A stretch of 64,000 bases of DNA from an uncultured Cyclobacteriaceae bacterium (GTDB lineage Bacteria > Bacteroidota > Bacteroidia > Cytophagales > Cyclobacteriaceae), in contig CAKZRQ010000012.1 in NCBI GenBank assembly GCA_937146645.1, positions 62,001-126,000 on the forward strand. The letters are read 5' to 3'. Below are positions 8,869 to 18,368 of this stretch, piece by piece. Positions within the stretch are counted from its first letter, which is position 1. Each line of letters opens with the position of its first letter. The notes beneath the pieces were generated by a model that was not told the DNA's origin, ran no database searches, and saw nothing but the letters and a program-made list of their open reading frames with translations. The translations under genes were made by a program, and so were the position numbers.

Positions 8869-11800
8869 ATGCGTTTTTTTAAATCACTCCTCGTTTTACT
8901 TCTTACTACTTCTGTTTCTGCCTTTGGCCAAAGTGATATTGAAGCTCTCAAAAAAGCAGCTCAGAGCTTGAAGCTTAGAGAAATCGGTCCAGCCACCATG
9001 GGTGGTCGAATCGCAGATATTGCTGTTAATCCCGAGAATAAAAGCCAATGGTATATCGCTGTAGGTTCAGGAGGAGTTTGGAAAACGGATAATGCCGGGA
9101 TTACCTGGACTCCCATATTTGATGATCAACCTTCCTATTCCATTGGAACGGTCACCCTTGATCCGAATAATCCCAACACGGTTTGGGTAGGAACGGGAGA
9201 GAATGTGAGTGGTCGACATGTAGGTTGGGGCGATGGAGTTTATAAAAGTCTGGATGGAGGCAAATCCTGGAAGAATATGGGCCTTGATGGATCCGACCAT
9301 ATCGGCAAAATTCTGGTAGACCCGAGAAACTCAGATGTGGTTTTTGTGGCATCGGAAGGACCCCTTTGGTCGCCAGGAGGGGAAAGGGGATTATATAAAT
9401 CTTCTGATGGAGGGCTGACCTGGAATAAAACTCTTGAGATTGATGAGAATACAGGAATAACGGATATCGAATTTGATCCCTCCAATCCTGATGTAATTTA
9501 CGCAGCAGCCTATGAGAGAAGGAGAAAGATATGGTCTCTTTTGGCCGGTGGCCCAAATTCAGGAATCTACAAGTCTACTGATAATGGTGAGACCTGGAGA
9601 AAGGTTACCTCAGGACTTCCAACAGGTGAGGTGGGAAAAATTGGATTGGCTGTAACTGCAGCGAATCCTGACTTGGTCTATGCAACGATCGAGGCCAGTG
9701 GGTCAGGACGGGGATTCTATAAATCTGTCGATAAAGGCGAGAGCTGGAGCAAGAGAAATAGCTATATCTCAGGAGGTACGGGTCCGCATTATTATCAGGA
9801 AATAGAAGCCTCCCCAACAGACCCTGATTTGGTTTATCAAATGGATGTTTTCCTTCATGTCTCTAGAGATGGAGGAGATAATTTTGATTATCTGGTTACC
9901 GGTAGGGAGAAGCATAGCGATAACCATGCGCTTTGGATTGATCCGGAAAACGGTCAGCACCTGATCGCTGGATCAGATGGAGGGCTTTATGAAAGCTTTG
10001 ATGAAGGGGTAGAGTGGAGGCACTTCTCCAATATGCCTATTTCACAGTTCTACAAAATCGCACTGGATAATGCTGAACCCTTTTACAATGTGGTAGCCGG
10101 AGCACAGGATTTAGGAACATTAATAGGGCCTTCCAGAACTACCACCTCCGAAGGAATAGAAAATCATCATTGGTATGTGCCTCTTGGTGCGGATGGATAT
10201 GATGCGGCTTTTGACCCTGAGGATCCCAACATAGTATATATGGAGATTCAGGGTGGAGAGCTGAATCGATTGGATAGAAGAACCGAGGAGGTTACAGACA
10301 TCAAGCCCAGACCTGAGCCAAATGATCCGCCTGAAAGATGGAATTGGGATAGTCCGATCATAGTTAGCCCGCATGACAGCAAGACGATTTATTTCGGATC
10401 GCAAAGAGTCTGGAAAAGTACGGATAGGGGAGATTCCTGGACTCCGGTAAGCGAGGATTTGACTACGAATACCAATCGCTACACCTTAGAAATGATGGAT
10501 AATGTTCCGAGTGTGGATGCACTCTACGACAATGGAGCCATGTCTCTTTATGCGACTCTTACGAACCTATCCGAATCTCCTGTTCAGGAGGGTTTAATCT
10601 ACACCGGTTCGGATGATGGCTTGATCCAACTCACTGAAGATGGGGGCGGAAGCTGGAAAATGGCGGGGAATCTTCCGGGGGTGACAGAACGATCTTTTAT
10701 CAATGATGTGGAGGCTTCTAGTCATGATGCCAATGTGGTTTTTGCAGCAGCAGATTCCCACAAGTTTGGAGACTACAAACCCTACTTGTTTATGAGTTCA
10801 AATCGAGGTTCTTCCTGGACTTCAATCGTCGGAGATTTACCTGAAGAAACCATTGTCTGGTCCATCAAGCAGGATCCGGTCGATGAGAATCTACTGTTTA
10901 TCGGGAGTGAATATGGCATGTATTTCTCTCCAAATATGGGGCAGAATTGGATTAAGCTATCCGGTGCACCCACCATTCCTTTTAGAGATATAGAACTTCA
11001 TGGGACTGACGATTTGGTAGGAGGGTCCTTTGGTCGTGGAGTCTTTGTACTGGATGATTATTCATCGCTCAGAGGCCTTGGAGATCAGCTAACAGCGAAT
11101 TCTATTTTTCCTGTGAGAGATGCCTGGTGGTACATTCCCTCGGCTCCCTATCAAGCCGGAGGTATGCCTTCTCAGGGCTCCGCTGCATTCCGAACTCCGA
11201 ATCCAGATTTTGGGGCTTTAATCACGTATTATGTGAATGAGGTGCCGAAGACGGCAAAGGAGCAAAGACAAGAAGCTGAAATAGTAGCTACCGAAAATGG
11301 AGAGGATATTACATTTCCTGGTTGGGACGCACTTGCCGCAGAGGATAGAGAAAGCTCCTCCGAAGTACGATTGCTTATTCGTGATGAAAATGGTGAAGCC
11401 ATCCGCTGGCTGAAAGGTCAAAGCAGTAAAGGCCTACATCGAACTAACTGGGATTTACGGCTGCCGGCTTTAAATGCCATTTCCCTCAGTAAGCCTGCAT
11501 TCCAACCCCCTTGGGCTGGGGATCCACAAGGGCCATTGGCGGCTCCAGGAACTTACAGCGTCGAGATGTTTGTGCTCAATAATGGAAAGCTGGAATCTCA
11601 GGGCGAAGCCCAAAGCTTTACCGTAAAACCTATTCCTTCCATTAGCACGAATTCGGATTTTTCAGCAACGGCTGAATTCAATAAGAACTCCATGGAGCTT
11701 TATCGCAAAGTGAATATTGAGAGCAGAAAACTAGGAGAGGTAAGCAATAAAATTCCTTATATGAAAGCTGCCCTGATGCAGATGAGCACGGCAGATGCCT

Positions 11801-12108
11801 CCCTTTTTGAAGGCTTAAATGCTATAGAAAATGAGCTTCGGGATTTACAAATCGCGCTTCAGGGAGGCTGGACCAGAGGGTCTAAAAACGAGGCTTCCTC
11901 TCCCTCCATTATGTCCAGAGTTTGGCATTCTCAAAACTGGGGAACAACACAGGCTCCTACGGCGACCAACAGAAAAAGCTTTGAACTGGCAGAAACTGGA
12001 TTCGCCGACTATATGAATCAGGTCAGCGGCTTCTTCAATAAGGTCAGTGGCTATGAAGAGCTACTATCCAAGGCCGGAGCACCTTATACTCCGGGGAGGG
12101 GAAATTGA
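8869..12108 (+). CDS. large secreted Asp-box (BNR/VPS10-like) beta-propeller protein
   Basis: I place the start at the Met at 8869, which begins a clean signal peptide ending near FGQ; an upstream ATG at 8845 would add eight residues. The roughly 1079-residue mature region is dominated by Asp-box repeats of the S/T-x-D-x-G-x-x-W/F type: WKTDNAGITW, YKSLDGGKSW, YKSSDGGLTW, YKSTDNGETW, YKSVDKGESW, WKSTDRGDSW and others, about eleven in total. They build a sortilin/VPS10-like or sialidase-type propeller (about 25-760). The C-terminal 300 residues contain an FlgD/Ig-like strand region (RWLKGQSSKGLHRTNWDLR) and a helical tail. Proteins of this type are usually annotated as glycosyl hydrolases, but no sialidase catalytic set is evident, so enzyme activity is not claimed. 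Single transcription unit. Confidence 0.85.
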   Translation: MRFFKSLLVLLLTTSVSAFGQSDIEALKKAAQSLKLREIGPATMGGRIADIAVNPENKSQWYIAVGSGGVWKTDNAGITWTPIFDDQPSYSIGTVTLDPNNPNTVWVGTGENVSGRHVGWGDGVYKSLDGGKSWKNMGLDGSDHIGKILVDPRNSDVVFVASEGPLWSPGGERGLYKSSDGGLTWNKTLEIDENTGITDIEFDPSNPDVIYAAAYERRRKIWSLLAGGPNSGIYKSTDNGETWRKVTSGLPTGEVGKIGLAVTAANPDLVYATIEASGSGRGFYKSVDKGESWSKRNSYISGGTGPHYYQEIEASPTDPDLVYQMDVFLHVSRDGGDNFDYLVTGREKHSDNHALWIDPENGQHLIAGSDGGLYESFDEGVEWRHFSNMPISQFYKIALDNAEPFYNVVAGAQDLGTLIGPSRTTTSEGIENHHWYVPLGADGYDAAFDPEDPNIVYMEIQGGELNRLDRRTEEVTDIKPRPEPNDPPERWNWDSPIIVSPHDSKTIYFGSQRVWKSTDRGDSWTPVSEDLTTNTNRYTLEMMDNVPSVDALYDNGAMSLYATLTNLSESPVQEGLIYTGSDDGLIQLTEDGGGSWKMAGNLPGVTERSFINDVEASSHDANVVFAAADSHKFGDYKPYLFMSSNRGSSWTSIVGDLPEETIVWSIKQDPVDENLLFIGSEYGMYFSPNMGQNWIKLSGAPTIPFRDIELHGTDDLVGGSFGRGVFVLDDYSSLRGLGDQLTANSIFPVRDAWWYIPSAPYQAGGMPSQGSAAFRTPNPDFGALITYYVNEVPKTAKEQRQEAEIVATENGEDITFPGWDALAAEDRESSSEVRLLIRDENGEAIRWLKGQSSKGLHRTNWDLRLPALNAISLSKPAFQPPWAGDPQGPLAAPGTYSVEMFVLNNGKLESQGEAQSFTVKPIPSISTNSDFSATAEFNKNSMELYRKVNIESRKLGEVSNKIPYMKAALMQMSTADASLFEGLNAIENELRDLQIALQGGWTRGSKNEASSPSIMSRVWHSQNWGTTQAPTATNRKSFELAETGFADYMNQVSGFFNKVSGYEELLSKAGAPYTPGRGN

Positions 12109-12219
12109 GCAGATAGTTTTAATCATCCTCAGTCAATAGAAAGAATTAATCCTCGCGGGTTCTGAAAAGATCTTGGCCAATAACCATTGACTCAAGTTAC
12201 CCAATCCATAGTTTCTTAA

Positions 12220-12891
12220 TCAAAAACTAAATGAACGTTCCTGTTGGTTAATTCTAAAATCCAAAATAATCCCAACTGCGATTAAAGATATAGCCGCAAT
12301 AGCGACAACGAAAATTAGACTGAAACTTATGTTTTCTTGAAATGCGAAGGCAATTACGAAGGCAATTGCGAAACTGCATGCCCATGTGGTGTAATAGTTT
12401 CTCGGAACAAAGCGCATATTTTTCCTGAGGAATTTTTTAAAACTGCTTAGTTTTTCCTTGTACAATTCACCATTAAAAGAAGGGATTTTTTCCAGTTCAA
12501 GGTTTTGGATGTAGCTTTCGATATCTTCTTTTTGTTCGAGGTTTAAACCTTTTAGCTTGAGCCTTTTCAATAGAGATATGAATTTTTCTAAGGTTTTGAC
12601 TTCGGATTTATCCCGTGTTTTCGCTAGCTTTTGCTTGAGGAAGATAATGGTTGATTCAAGATCTGATGTTTCATTCACTTGTCCTTTGTCTACAAGCTCC
12701 TCTAATTTCACACCCAAGGCACTTGCCACTCTCTTAATCGTCTCTCCTGTAGGTTTGGATTCATTATTTTCCATTCGTTGAATGGTTCTCAGACTAACTT
12801 TTGATTCCTCAGCTAAATATTCCTGAGACATACCTCTTTTTGCTCTTAGATCTTTAAGCTTTTTCGATAATTCTACTAATTCCATTTTCAA
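12220..12891 (-). CDS. XRE-family transcriptional regulator with C-terminal membrane anchor
   Basis: 223 residues. An XRE/Cro-type helix-turn-helix occupies about 7-64 (LRAKRGMSQEYLAEESKVS, IQRMENNESKPT). A charged helical linker follows (75-165), then two hydrophobic segments (about 168-187 and 190-212) that should span the inner membrane. The layout suggests a DNA-binding protein tethered to the membrane, possibly responding to envelope state. The start at 12891 gives MKMEL; 12885 is an alternative. Upstream, at 12937-12969, three 11-bp repeats containing ACGTCA lie where an autoregulatory operator would be expected. Single gene, convergent with the propeller gene. Confidence 0.83.
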   Translation of the reverse strand: MKMELVELSKKLKDLRAKRGMSQEYLAEESKVSLRTIQRMENNESKPTGETIKRVASALGVKLEELVDKGQVNETSDLESTIIFLKQKLAKTRDKSEVKTLEKFISLLKRLKLKGLNLEQKEDIESYIQNLELEKIPSFNGELYKEKLSSFKKFLRKNMRFVPRNYYTTWACSFAIAFVIAFAFQENISFSLIFVVAIAAISLIAVGIILDFRINQQERSFSF

Positions 12892-12936
12892 ATCATTTGT
12901 TGTTTGAGCAAATCTATTTGAGTGGCATCCTTTCTC

Positions 12937-12969
12937 GGACGTCAGGAGGACGTCATCTTTACGTCATCT
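12937..12969. promoter_or_regulatory. three tandem 11-bp repeats upstream of the XRE gene
   Basis: Units GGACGTCAGGA, GGACGTCATCT and TTACGTCATCT follow without gaps, so ACGTCA recurs at 12939, 12950 and 12961, exactly one helical turn apart. They lie 46-78 nt upstream of the XRE start and about 155 nt upstream of the divergent hydrolase gene. A multimeric operator is the natural reading; which protein binds is inference. Confidence 0.6.
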
Positions 12970-13122
12970 TGAAAATACCCTCTCAATTCTATTTTTCGGG
13001 CTATTTTATTAAATATAGGTGATTCCTTACATCCCTGCTAACAGATATTTTGATGTTGAGATGAATTACCTCATTTGTACTTATATTTTGAAATGATCAA
13101 TATCAGATTCTAAAGAAACTCC

Positions 13123-14055
13123 ATGCTTCCACTCAAATTACGCTTACTTCTCTTCTACCTTCATAAATTACAAAAGGTGGATTATCCCAATCTGGAACCA
13201 GCTTTCATCAGAAGCCAGAATGAAAAAGGCTGGAAGGGTCAAAAGCGAATCGTAGAGTTTCCTTCTCCATCTATGTTTATGGTGGAAAACCGGGAAATTT
13301 CCATGAGGGATTCGAGTAAGATTCCGGTTCGAATTTACCAGCCTTCAGATGCTGATAAGCTCAAGACCGTCGTGTATTATCATGGTGGTGGTTTTGTACT
13401 ACGAAATCTGGATTCCCATGATGACCTTTGCCGAAGGATAGCCAAAAAAACGAACGCCCTGGTCATTTCCGTTGGATATCGATTGGCTCCGGAATTTAAA
13501 TTTCCCATTCCTGCGCATGATGCTTACGATGCCTTAGTTTGGGCATCTGAAAATTGCCAAAACTATGGGGGAAATCCAGAAGAGCTTATCGTGATGGGAG
13601 ATAGCGCAGGCGGAAATCTTGCGGCTGTGACATGTTTTCTCGCTAGAGATGAGAAGGGGCCGATTATTTCCAAGCAGGTGCTGATTTATCCCTGTGTAGA
13701 CGCGAGGTGGAGGTATCCTTCCATTGAGGAGTTTAAGGATGGCTATCTTCTGACCAAGACAATGCTATATTGGTTCACAGAGCATTATGCGAATAATGAT
13801 GAGGATTTAGTGAATCCTTTGATGTCACCTATTTTGGCTGAAAGCCTGGCTGATCTCCCGCCGGCCTTCGTGAGCACCTCCGATCATGATCCGCTCAAAG
13901 ATGAGGGGGAAGATTACTTCAACAAGCTTTTAGAAGTTGGGAACCAAGCTGTTTTTAAAGAATACAAGAACACCATCCATGCTTTCGCGAATTTGCCCAG
14001 GCTAACCAAACAGGCCGATATTTTGGTGGATGATATCGCTGAATTCTTGAGGTAG
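13123..14055 (+). CDS. alpha/beta hydrolase of the HSL (hormone-sensitive lipase-like) family
   Basis: 310 residues, no signal peptide, so cytoplasmic. HSL-family enzymes hydrolyse short to medium acyl esters. Seen: the oxyanion motif HGGGF (87-91), nucleophile elbow GDSAGG with Ser161, acid Asp256 in STSDHDPLKDEG and the catalytic His286 in TIHAF. All three catalytic residues and the usual length are present. The N-terminal helical cap (1-60) is normal for the family. The gene ends 3 nt before the end of the converging lipoprotein gene, so the two transcripts overlap at their 3' ends. Natural substrate unknown. Confidence 0.88.
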   Translation: MLPLKLRLLLFYLHKLQKVDYPNLEPAFIRSQNEKGWKGQKRIVEFPSPSMFMVENREISMRDSSKIPVRIYQPSDADKLKTVVYYHGGGFVLRNLDSHDDLCRRIAKKTNALVISVGYRLAPEFKFPIPAHDAYDALVWASENCQNYGGNPEELIVMGDSAGGNLAAVTCFLARDEKGPIISKQVLIYPCVDARWRYPSIEEFKDGYLLTKTMLYWFTEHYANNDEDLVNPLMSPILAESLADLPPAFVSTSDHDPLKDEGEDYFNKLLEVGNQAVFKEYKNTIHAFANLPRLTKQADILVDDIAEFLR

Positions 14056-14058
14056 ATT

Positions 14059-15228
14059 TTAATCCTCCATTTCTTTTAATCGAAGACTTTCCTTTTCTAA
14101 CCATATCCTAATGGAATCATTTAGATTTTCAGCGGTCAGATCATATTCACGGTATTCGAACTCTTGAGCTTTCACAAAATCCACTTGATCAGCTCGAATG
14201 AAATTGCTGATAGGGGTGACGGTTTCATAGTCTTTGATCGGCTCAAGGAAGATGTATCCATCACAAAAATCCTTTAGCGTGAAGTCTTCATAGCCATATT
14301 GATAGCGGCTACTTTCTCCAGTTAATTCTCCAAAGGCTGTCATTTTTGTATCTACTCCAAAAGGCATTAAACCTTGGTTTGCTTCCAGTGCAAAAAGGCT
14401 GTCAAGCACCCCATCTACAGGAGGAACCTGTTTTGCATTGTCATTTCTGGCATACCAAGGCCCATGGATGAATATGGTCATAGTGCGCTCTCCTATCATA
14501 TTTTTCACCAAATTCCCCATTCTTTCCTTTACATAATTGCCAGCAAAGTCGTTGCTCTCTTGATCATAAATGGGTTGGAAATACGAGGTAAACCCATGAT
14601 GAATGCCACAGTGAATGAGAGCTTTTTCATTTCGATCGAGGACCTGTTCTTTGACGGCATTAGCAGAAAATCCTTCCTCTTCATCATAATCATAGCTTTG
14701 CGCAAAGACTTTGGCCATAATCTCTGGGTTATTGAAGTCCTCTTCAGAATTTACATAGCTGAAATCCATGTATTCCTGGATACCGAAAATTTGAAATTTC
14801 GCAGCGTCCTCTGCAAGTGAATTATTCAATTTCCAAGCTTCCCTGTAGATATCGATATACTCCTCATAGCCCCAGTGCCAAAGCGAATTGAAGGAGATTT
14901 GCTTTGCTAATTCTTCATCAAAGGTTTCAGCAGTAATTAGCTGATTAGCCAGCTCAGTATCCTCATAGTTTAAAAATTCTGTCCCCAAGTAGTAGATACC
15001 ATTCTGGTGTAGATCCGGGATCAAATCTTTGATTAAGTCCACCTGTTCTTTTATGTAATGATTTTCTCCCATAAAGATCACGTCATGATCTTGGAATTTT
15101 TTGATCACATATTCATTTGGACTGGAGTGATTACTCTCTAAATACTGGATTAAGGGGTCTTGATTAGACTCGATCTGGCAAGAGAATAAAGCCAGCAAAA
15201 GTGCTAAAAAGGGAATCTTTCTTTTCAT
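14059..15228 (-). CDS. ChaN/EreA/TraB-superfamily lipoprotein
   Basis: I prefer the Met at 15228, which starts a compact lipoprotein signal (MKRKIPF...LFSC); a Met at 15246 would add six residues. The protein is about 389 residues. It shows the superfamily marks: GENH near the N-terminal strand (DVIFMGENHYIKEQ) and a later IHCGIHHGF, which fit the ChaN-like, erythromycin-esterase-like and TraB families that share a GxxH...GxxH metal or heme/ester site. Which of these functions applies cannot be told. Lipid anchoring in the envelope favours a binding or degradative role. Single gene. Confidence 0.65.
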   Translation of the reverse strand: MKRKIPFLALLLALFSCQIESNQDPLIQYLESNHSSPNEYVIKKFQDHDVIFMGENHYIKEQVDLIKDLIPDLHQNGIYYLGTEFLNYEDTELANQLITAETFDEELAKQISFNSLWHWGYEEYIDIYREAWKLNNSLAEDAAKFQIFGIQEYMDFSYVNSEEDFNNPEIMAKVFAQSYDYDEEEGFSANAVKEQVLDRNEKALIHCGIHHGFTSYFQPIYDQESNDFAGNYVKERMGNLVKNMIGERTMTIFIHGPWYARNDNAKQVPPVDGVLDSLFALEANQGLMPFGVDTKMTAFGELTGESSRYQYGYEDFTLKDFCDGYIFLEPIKDYETVTPISNFIRADQVDFVKAQEFEYREYDLTAENLNDSIRIWLEKESLRLKEMED

Positions 15229-15292
15229 CAGTTGGTTTGGTTTCAATAAATACCCGGCAGAGGCTACAGCAGGATAAAACCCAATTTAACCT

Positions 15293-15341
15293 GGTTTTAA
15301 TAGTCCTTCTTACCGTCTAATTCAGGTATGATATTAAAACC
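15293..15341. repeat. 10-bp perfect inverted repeat in intergenic DNA
   Basis: GGTTTTAATA (15293-15302) and TATTAAAACC (15332-15341) are exact complements. They lie about 65-113 nt upstream of the minus-strand lipoprotein start at 15228, where an operator or leader structure is possible. The 299-bp gap holds no ORF that I can support. Confidence 0.4.
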
Positions 15342-15545
15342 GACAACATGAAACTCGCGTGATTTTGGTAATTCTATTTTATGACTTGATTCACAAAACG
15401 TATTTGATTTTCAGAAGGGAAAGGCTCGATAATCTTTAATGACGAAGGCTCTTACAATTTTCCTGAGCCAAATCATATTTCTTTCATTTTTTGGCCTGGC
15501 GAATAACACCCGAATTAGATCAGGCTGCTTTTAAAATTTTGATCT

Positions 15546-16499
15546 CTACTTATCAGTCTCCGATAGAAACTCACTTAACGCTTTCACTACAGCAGGTCGA
15601 TTGTCATTCAGTGTAAAATGTCCAGCTTCAGGAATTTCGATGAACCTGGAATTAGTTACTAATTGACTAAGCTTTTCAACTGTTTCCGGTCGGGCTTCAT
15701 CAAATTCACCAGTTGTGAAAAGAGCCGGAACTTCCACTTTGCTTAAGCTCTCCACATTATCATAATTCCGTAGAGTTCCGGTTGCTGTGAATTCACTAGG
15801 TCCCCACATATAATTGTAGATAAAGCTGTTTCCACTGGATGCCACAGTATCATATGGATGCTTTACAAAGTCCTTCCTTCGGCCATGTTGGCTGGCGAAA
15901 TAGCTATTGGCAGCATTGTAAGCTGGGGTATTAAACACACTATCTCGTTCCGCTATTCGAATGGCAGTTTGAATTGAATCTGGAAGTGCCGCAACCAAAA
16001 TATCGGCGTCATCTGTCCAAATTGGAGTACTGAAATAAGGACTATTGAATACAATTCCTTTTACTCCTTCTGGATAATGCGAATAGTATTCCAATGCGAG
16101 CGCAGCACCCCAAGATCCACCTACCAGATAGAATTCATTTAGGTTTAGTTAATCTTTTACAGCATGAACCTGAGCTCTCAATTTTTCCACCTTGAGTAAT
16201 GAAGTGTCCTGATGAAAATCCGAGCGGCCTGAGCCCAACTGATCAAACATTATCACGGGTCTTTCTTCAGAAATTTCAGAAAGGTTAAAATAAGACTTAC
16301 TGGTTCCTCCTGGGCCTCCATGGAGGCAAAGCAAAGGCGTTTTATCTCCTTCGCCCATAATGCCAAACCAGATTTTACCTCCTTCTACTTCTATATAGCC
16401 TGTGCCTTGATTTAGATATGGATTGGAAGGCTTTGAACTGAAGGAGCAACTTGCAAATATGAGATGAACTAAAATTAAGTATTGGGAAAAGCTTTTCAT
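15546..16499 (-). pseudogene. prolyl aminopeptidase-like alpha/beta hydrolase split by one in-frame stop
   Basis: A complete lipoprotein-type hydrolase gene is interrupted by a single TAA at 16149-16151. The first part (16499 down) has a lipobox (FASC), HGGPGG and FDQLGSGRSD, the oxyanion and strand motifs of proline iminopeptidases. Translation continued past the stop in the same frame gives LNLNEFYLVGGSWGAALALEYY, with the nucleophile Ser in GGSWG, then Asp in TTGEFDEARPE and His in EAGHFTLNDNRP. Both halves are in one frame with no missing family segment, so a nonsense mutation (or sequencing error) is the only visible damage. The second half alone has only a weak TTG start at 16094 after the GGSWG motif, so neither part should be active. 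Confidence 0.85.
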
Positions 16500-16618
16500 T
16501 CGCTTGAAATTCTTAAGCAGGCATAAATTAAAGCATTTTCAGTTTCAATTTTTTATGATTAATCACTTCTCAGGCAATTGTCTTTATTTCAATATATTAG
16601 AGACTAAGCATTGATTAT

Positions 16619-18304
16619 ATGAGCGATTCATTTTTTAATACTGGTTCAGATTTGAAGGACAATTTTGCCAAGGCTAAATTTTACACTGATATACAAAAGA
16701 GTGGAGTGTATCCGGAGAATTCCTTAGATCTACCATCTTCAGGGGTTTGTTTTTGTGGCGGGGGTACGCGAGCAATGAATTGTGCTATTGGTCAGATGAG
16801 TGGGCTCTCAGAGTTAAATCTTTGGGATCACATCGGCTACATTTCAGCAGTTTCAGGCGGATCCTGGGCCTCAACCATTTTTACCTACTACCAGAGTGGG
16901 GCCGAGAATGATACTGAGCTTTTGGGTCAGATAGTCAAACCTAAAGATTTAAATAGGGGGAATTTGAATGATCAACCTGCAGGCTTTATGGGTAGGGTGG
17001 TCAGTGATAGTCTTGAGAAGAGTCTAATTCTTAGATTGGGAAAGGATGTCCTGACTCTGGGAATACTTCAAAAATTGCACAATATCTGGATAGACGCCGT
17101 TGGCGATACCTATTTAAGAAAGTATGGTATTTATGATCAGAAGAACCCAAAATACTTCACTCTGGATAAGTCTACACTCGATTCAATTTTAGAAAGGAAT
17201 CCAGAGCTTAAGGCCTCAGATTTTCTTTTGGTTCATTCTAAGGCAGGAGATGCAAAGCGTCCCTTTTTGATTATCAATTCCAGCTTACAAGCTCCCACCT
17301 CAGATTTACCGATTCAGAAGGAAGAAAACCTATCTGTATTCAATTATACGCCGTTGTATGTGGGATCAGCTAAGTATCTAGAGATTGATGATGAGAATGT
17401 GATATCGGGCGATAAGGTCAATTTCGGAGCAGGAGGCGGTTTTATTGAGTCTTTTGCTTTTGGAAGTAAAGACCCTCAGAAAGATTCTGACCCGGATAGC
17501 CTTCAGGTTTCTTTGACGGATAAGCGGTTTGAAATTGTTGAAGCTACTGGGACCAGTAGTGCTGCCTATGGTTCCACCGTGGGTTCATTTATGCTATCCG
17601 GATTGCCGGGTTATTTATTGGATAAAATTCCTTTTTCCAAGCTAATTCCCGAAGCTTCTTATTGGCCTTATCCCGGATTTAAAGAAATCGGCAAACCACA
17701 AAAATACAGATTCACTGATGGTGGAAATCTTGAAAATTTAGGTTTTATCACCCTTTTACAGCGAAAGGTGGAAAGAATAGTGGTTTTTATAAACACCAGT
17801 ACTGCATTGGCCTTAGGATGTACATTTAGCCCCGAAGAACCACCAACCTCAGAGGAAGTTAGTAGTGATTTTTATCCACTTTTTGGCTTTACCTGGGGTA
17901 ACCAGATCCATAATCAAGTTTTTTCTAAGGAGGATTTTAATCCAGTTTATCAGGCATTGGCGAAAGCCAAAGAGGCAGGCGAAACTGTGATGACCAGAAG
18001 TTCTCTCACTACTGTGGCTAATGATTGGTGGGGAATTCCAGCAGGACAAAAGGTTGAGGTTCTATGGGTTTACAATGAGCAGGTATCCAAATGGGAAGAC
18101 CAATTATCTGATGATCTCAAGGAGGAAATTGCAAAAGGAAAGAAAGGTATGTTTCCTTATTTTCCGCATTATGATCTAATGTTCGAAAACGGTGTTACCC
18201 ATGGTATATCCCTCACAAAGGAGCAGGTGAATTTGCTCTACCAGCTAAGCGCATGGAATATTTATTCTAATGAAGTTGTATTCAACGATTTCCTCAAAAG
18301 GTGA
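16619..18304 (+). CDS. cytosolic phospholipase A2-like / patatin-superfamily lipase
   Basis: 561 residues with no signal peptide. It matches the catalytic pattern of the group IV phospholipase A2/PLB family: a Gly-rich oxyanion segment CGGGTRAM (46-53), the nucleophile motif AVSGGSW (Ser79, aligned with GLSGSTW of cPLA2) and the catalytic Asp in TDGGNLENLG (Asp367), the counterpart of the cPLA2 DSGL motif. These enzymes release fatty acids from glycerophospholipids with a Ser-Asp dyad. The gene is followed after 64 nt by a YiiX-like gene and then, 9 nt further, by an adenylate cyclase, which makes a three-gene operon likely. A role in membrane-lipid-derived signalling is inference from this context. 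Family assignment is strong. Confidence 0.82.
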   Translation: MSDSFFNTGSDLKDNFAKAKFYTDIQKSGVYPENSLDLPSSGVCFCGGGTRAMNCAIGQMSGLSELNLWDHIGYISAVSGGSWASTIFTYYQSGAENDTELLGQIVKPKDLNRGNLNDQPAGFMGRVVSDSLEKSLILRLGKDVLTLGILQKLHNIWIDAVGDTYLRKYGIYDQKNPKYFTLDKSTLDSILERNPELKASDFLLVHSKAGDAKRPFLIINSSLQAPTSDLPIQKEENLSVFNYTPLYVGSAKYLEIDDENVISGDKVNFGAGGGFIESFAFGSKDPQKDSDPDSLQVSLTDKRFEIVEATGTSSAAYGSTVGSFMLSGLPGYLLDKIPFSKLIPEASYWPYPGFKEIGKPQKYRFTDGGNLENLGFITLLQRKVERIVVFINTSTALALGCTFSPEEPPTSEEVSSDFYPLFGFTWGNQIHNQVFSKEDFNPVYQALAKAKEAGETVMTRSSLTTVANDWWGIPAGQKVEVLWVYNEQVSKWEDQLSDDLKEEIAKGKKGMFPYFPHYDLMFENGVTHGISLTKEQVNLLYQLSAWNIYSNEVVFNDFLKR

Positions 18305-18368
18305 TAAACTTTCGCCATTTTTATTTTTTTGTAAATTCCAATCTATCCACTAACCAAAACGAATCGAT

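Noticed and set aside
9067..9556. Overlapping minus-strand frames inside the Asp-box protein gene
   Set aside because: They are shadows of the repetitive plus-strand Asp-box coding sequence and have unnatural composition.
12220..12891. XRE gene as a toxin-antitoxin antitoxin
   Set aside because: No small partner gene lies beside it, and it carries transmembrane helices not usual for antitoxins.
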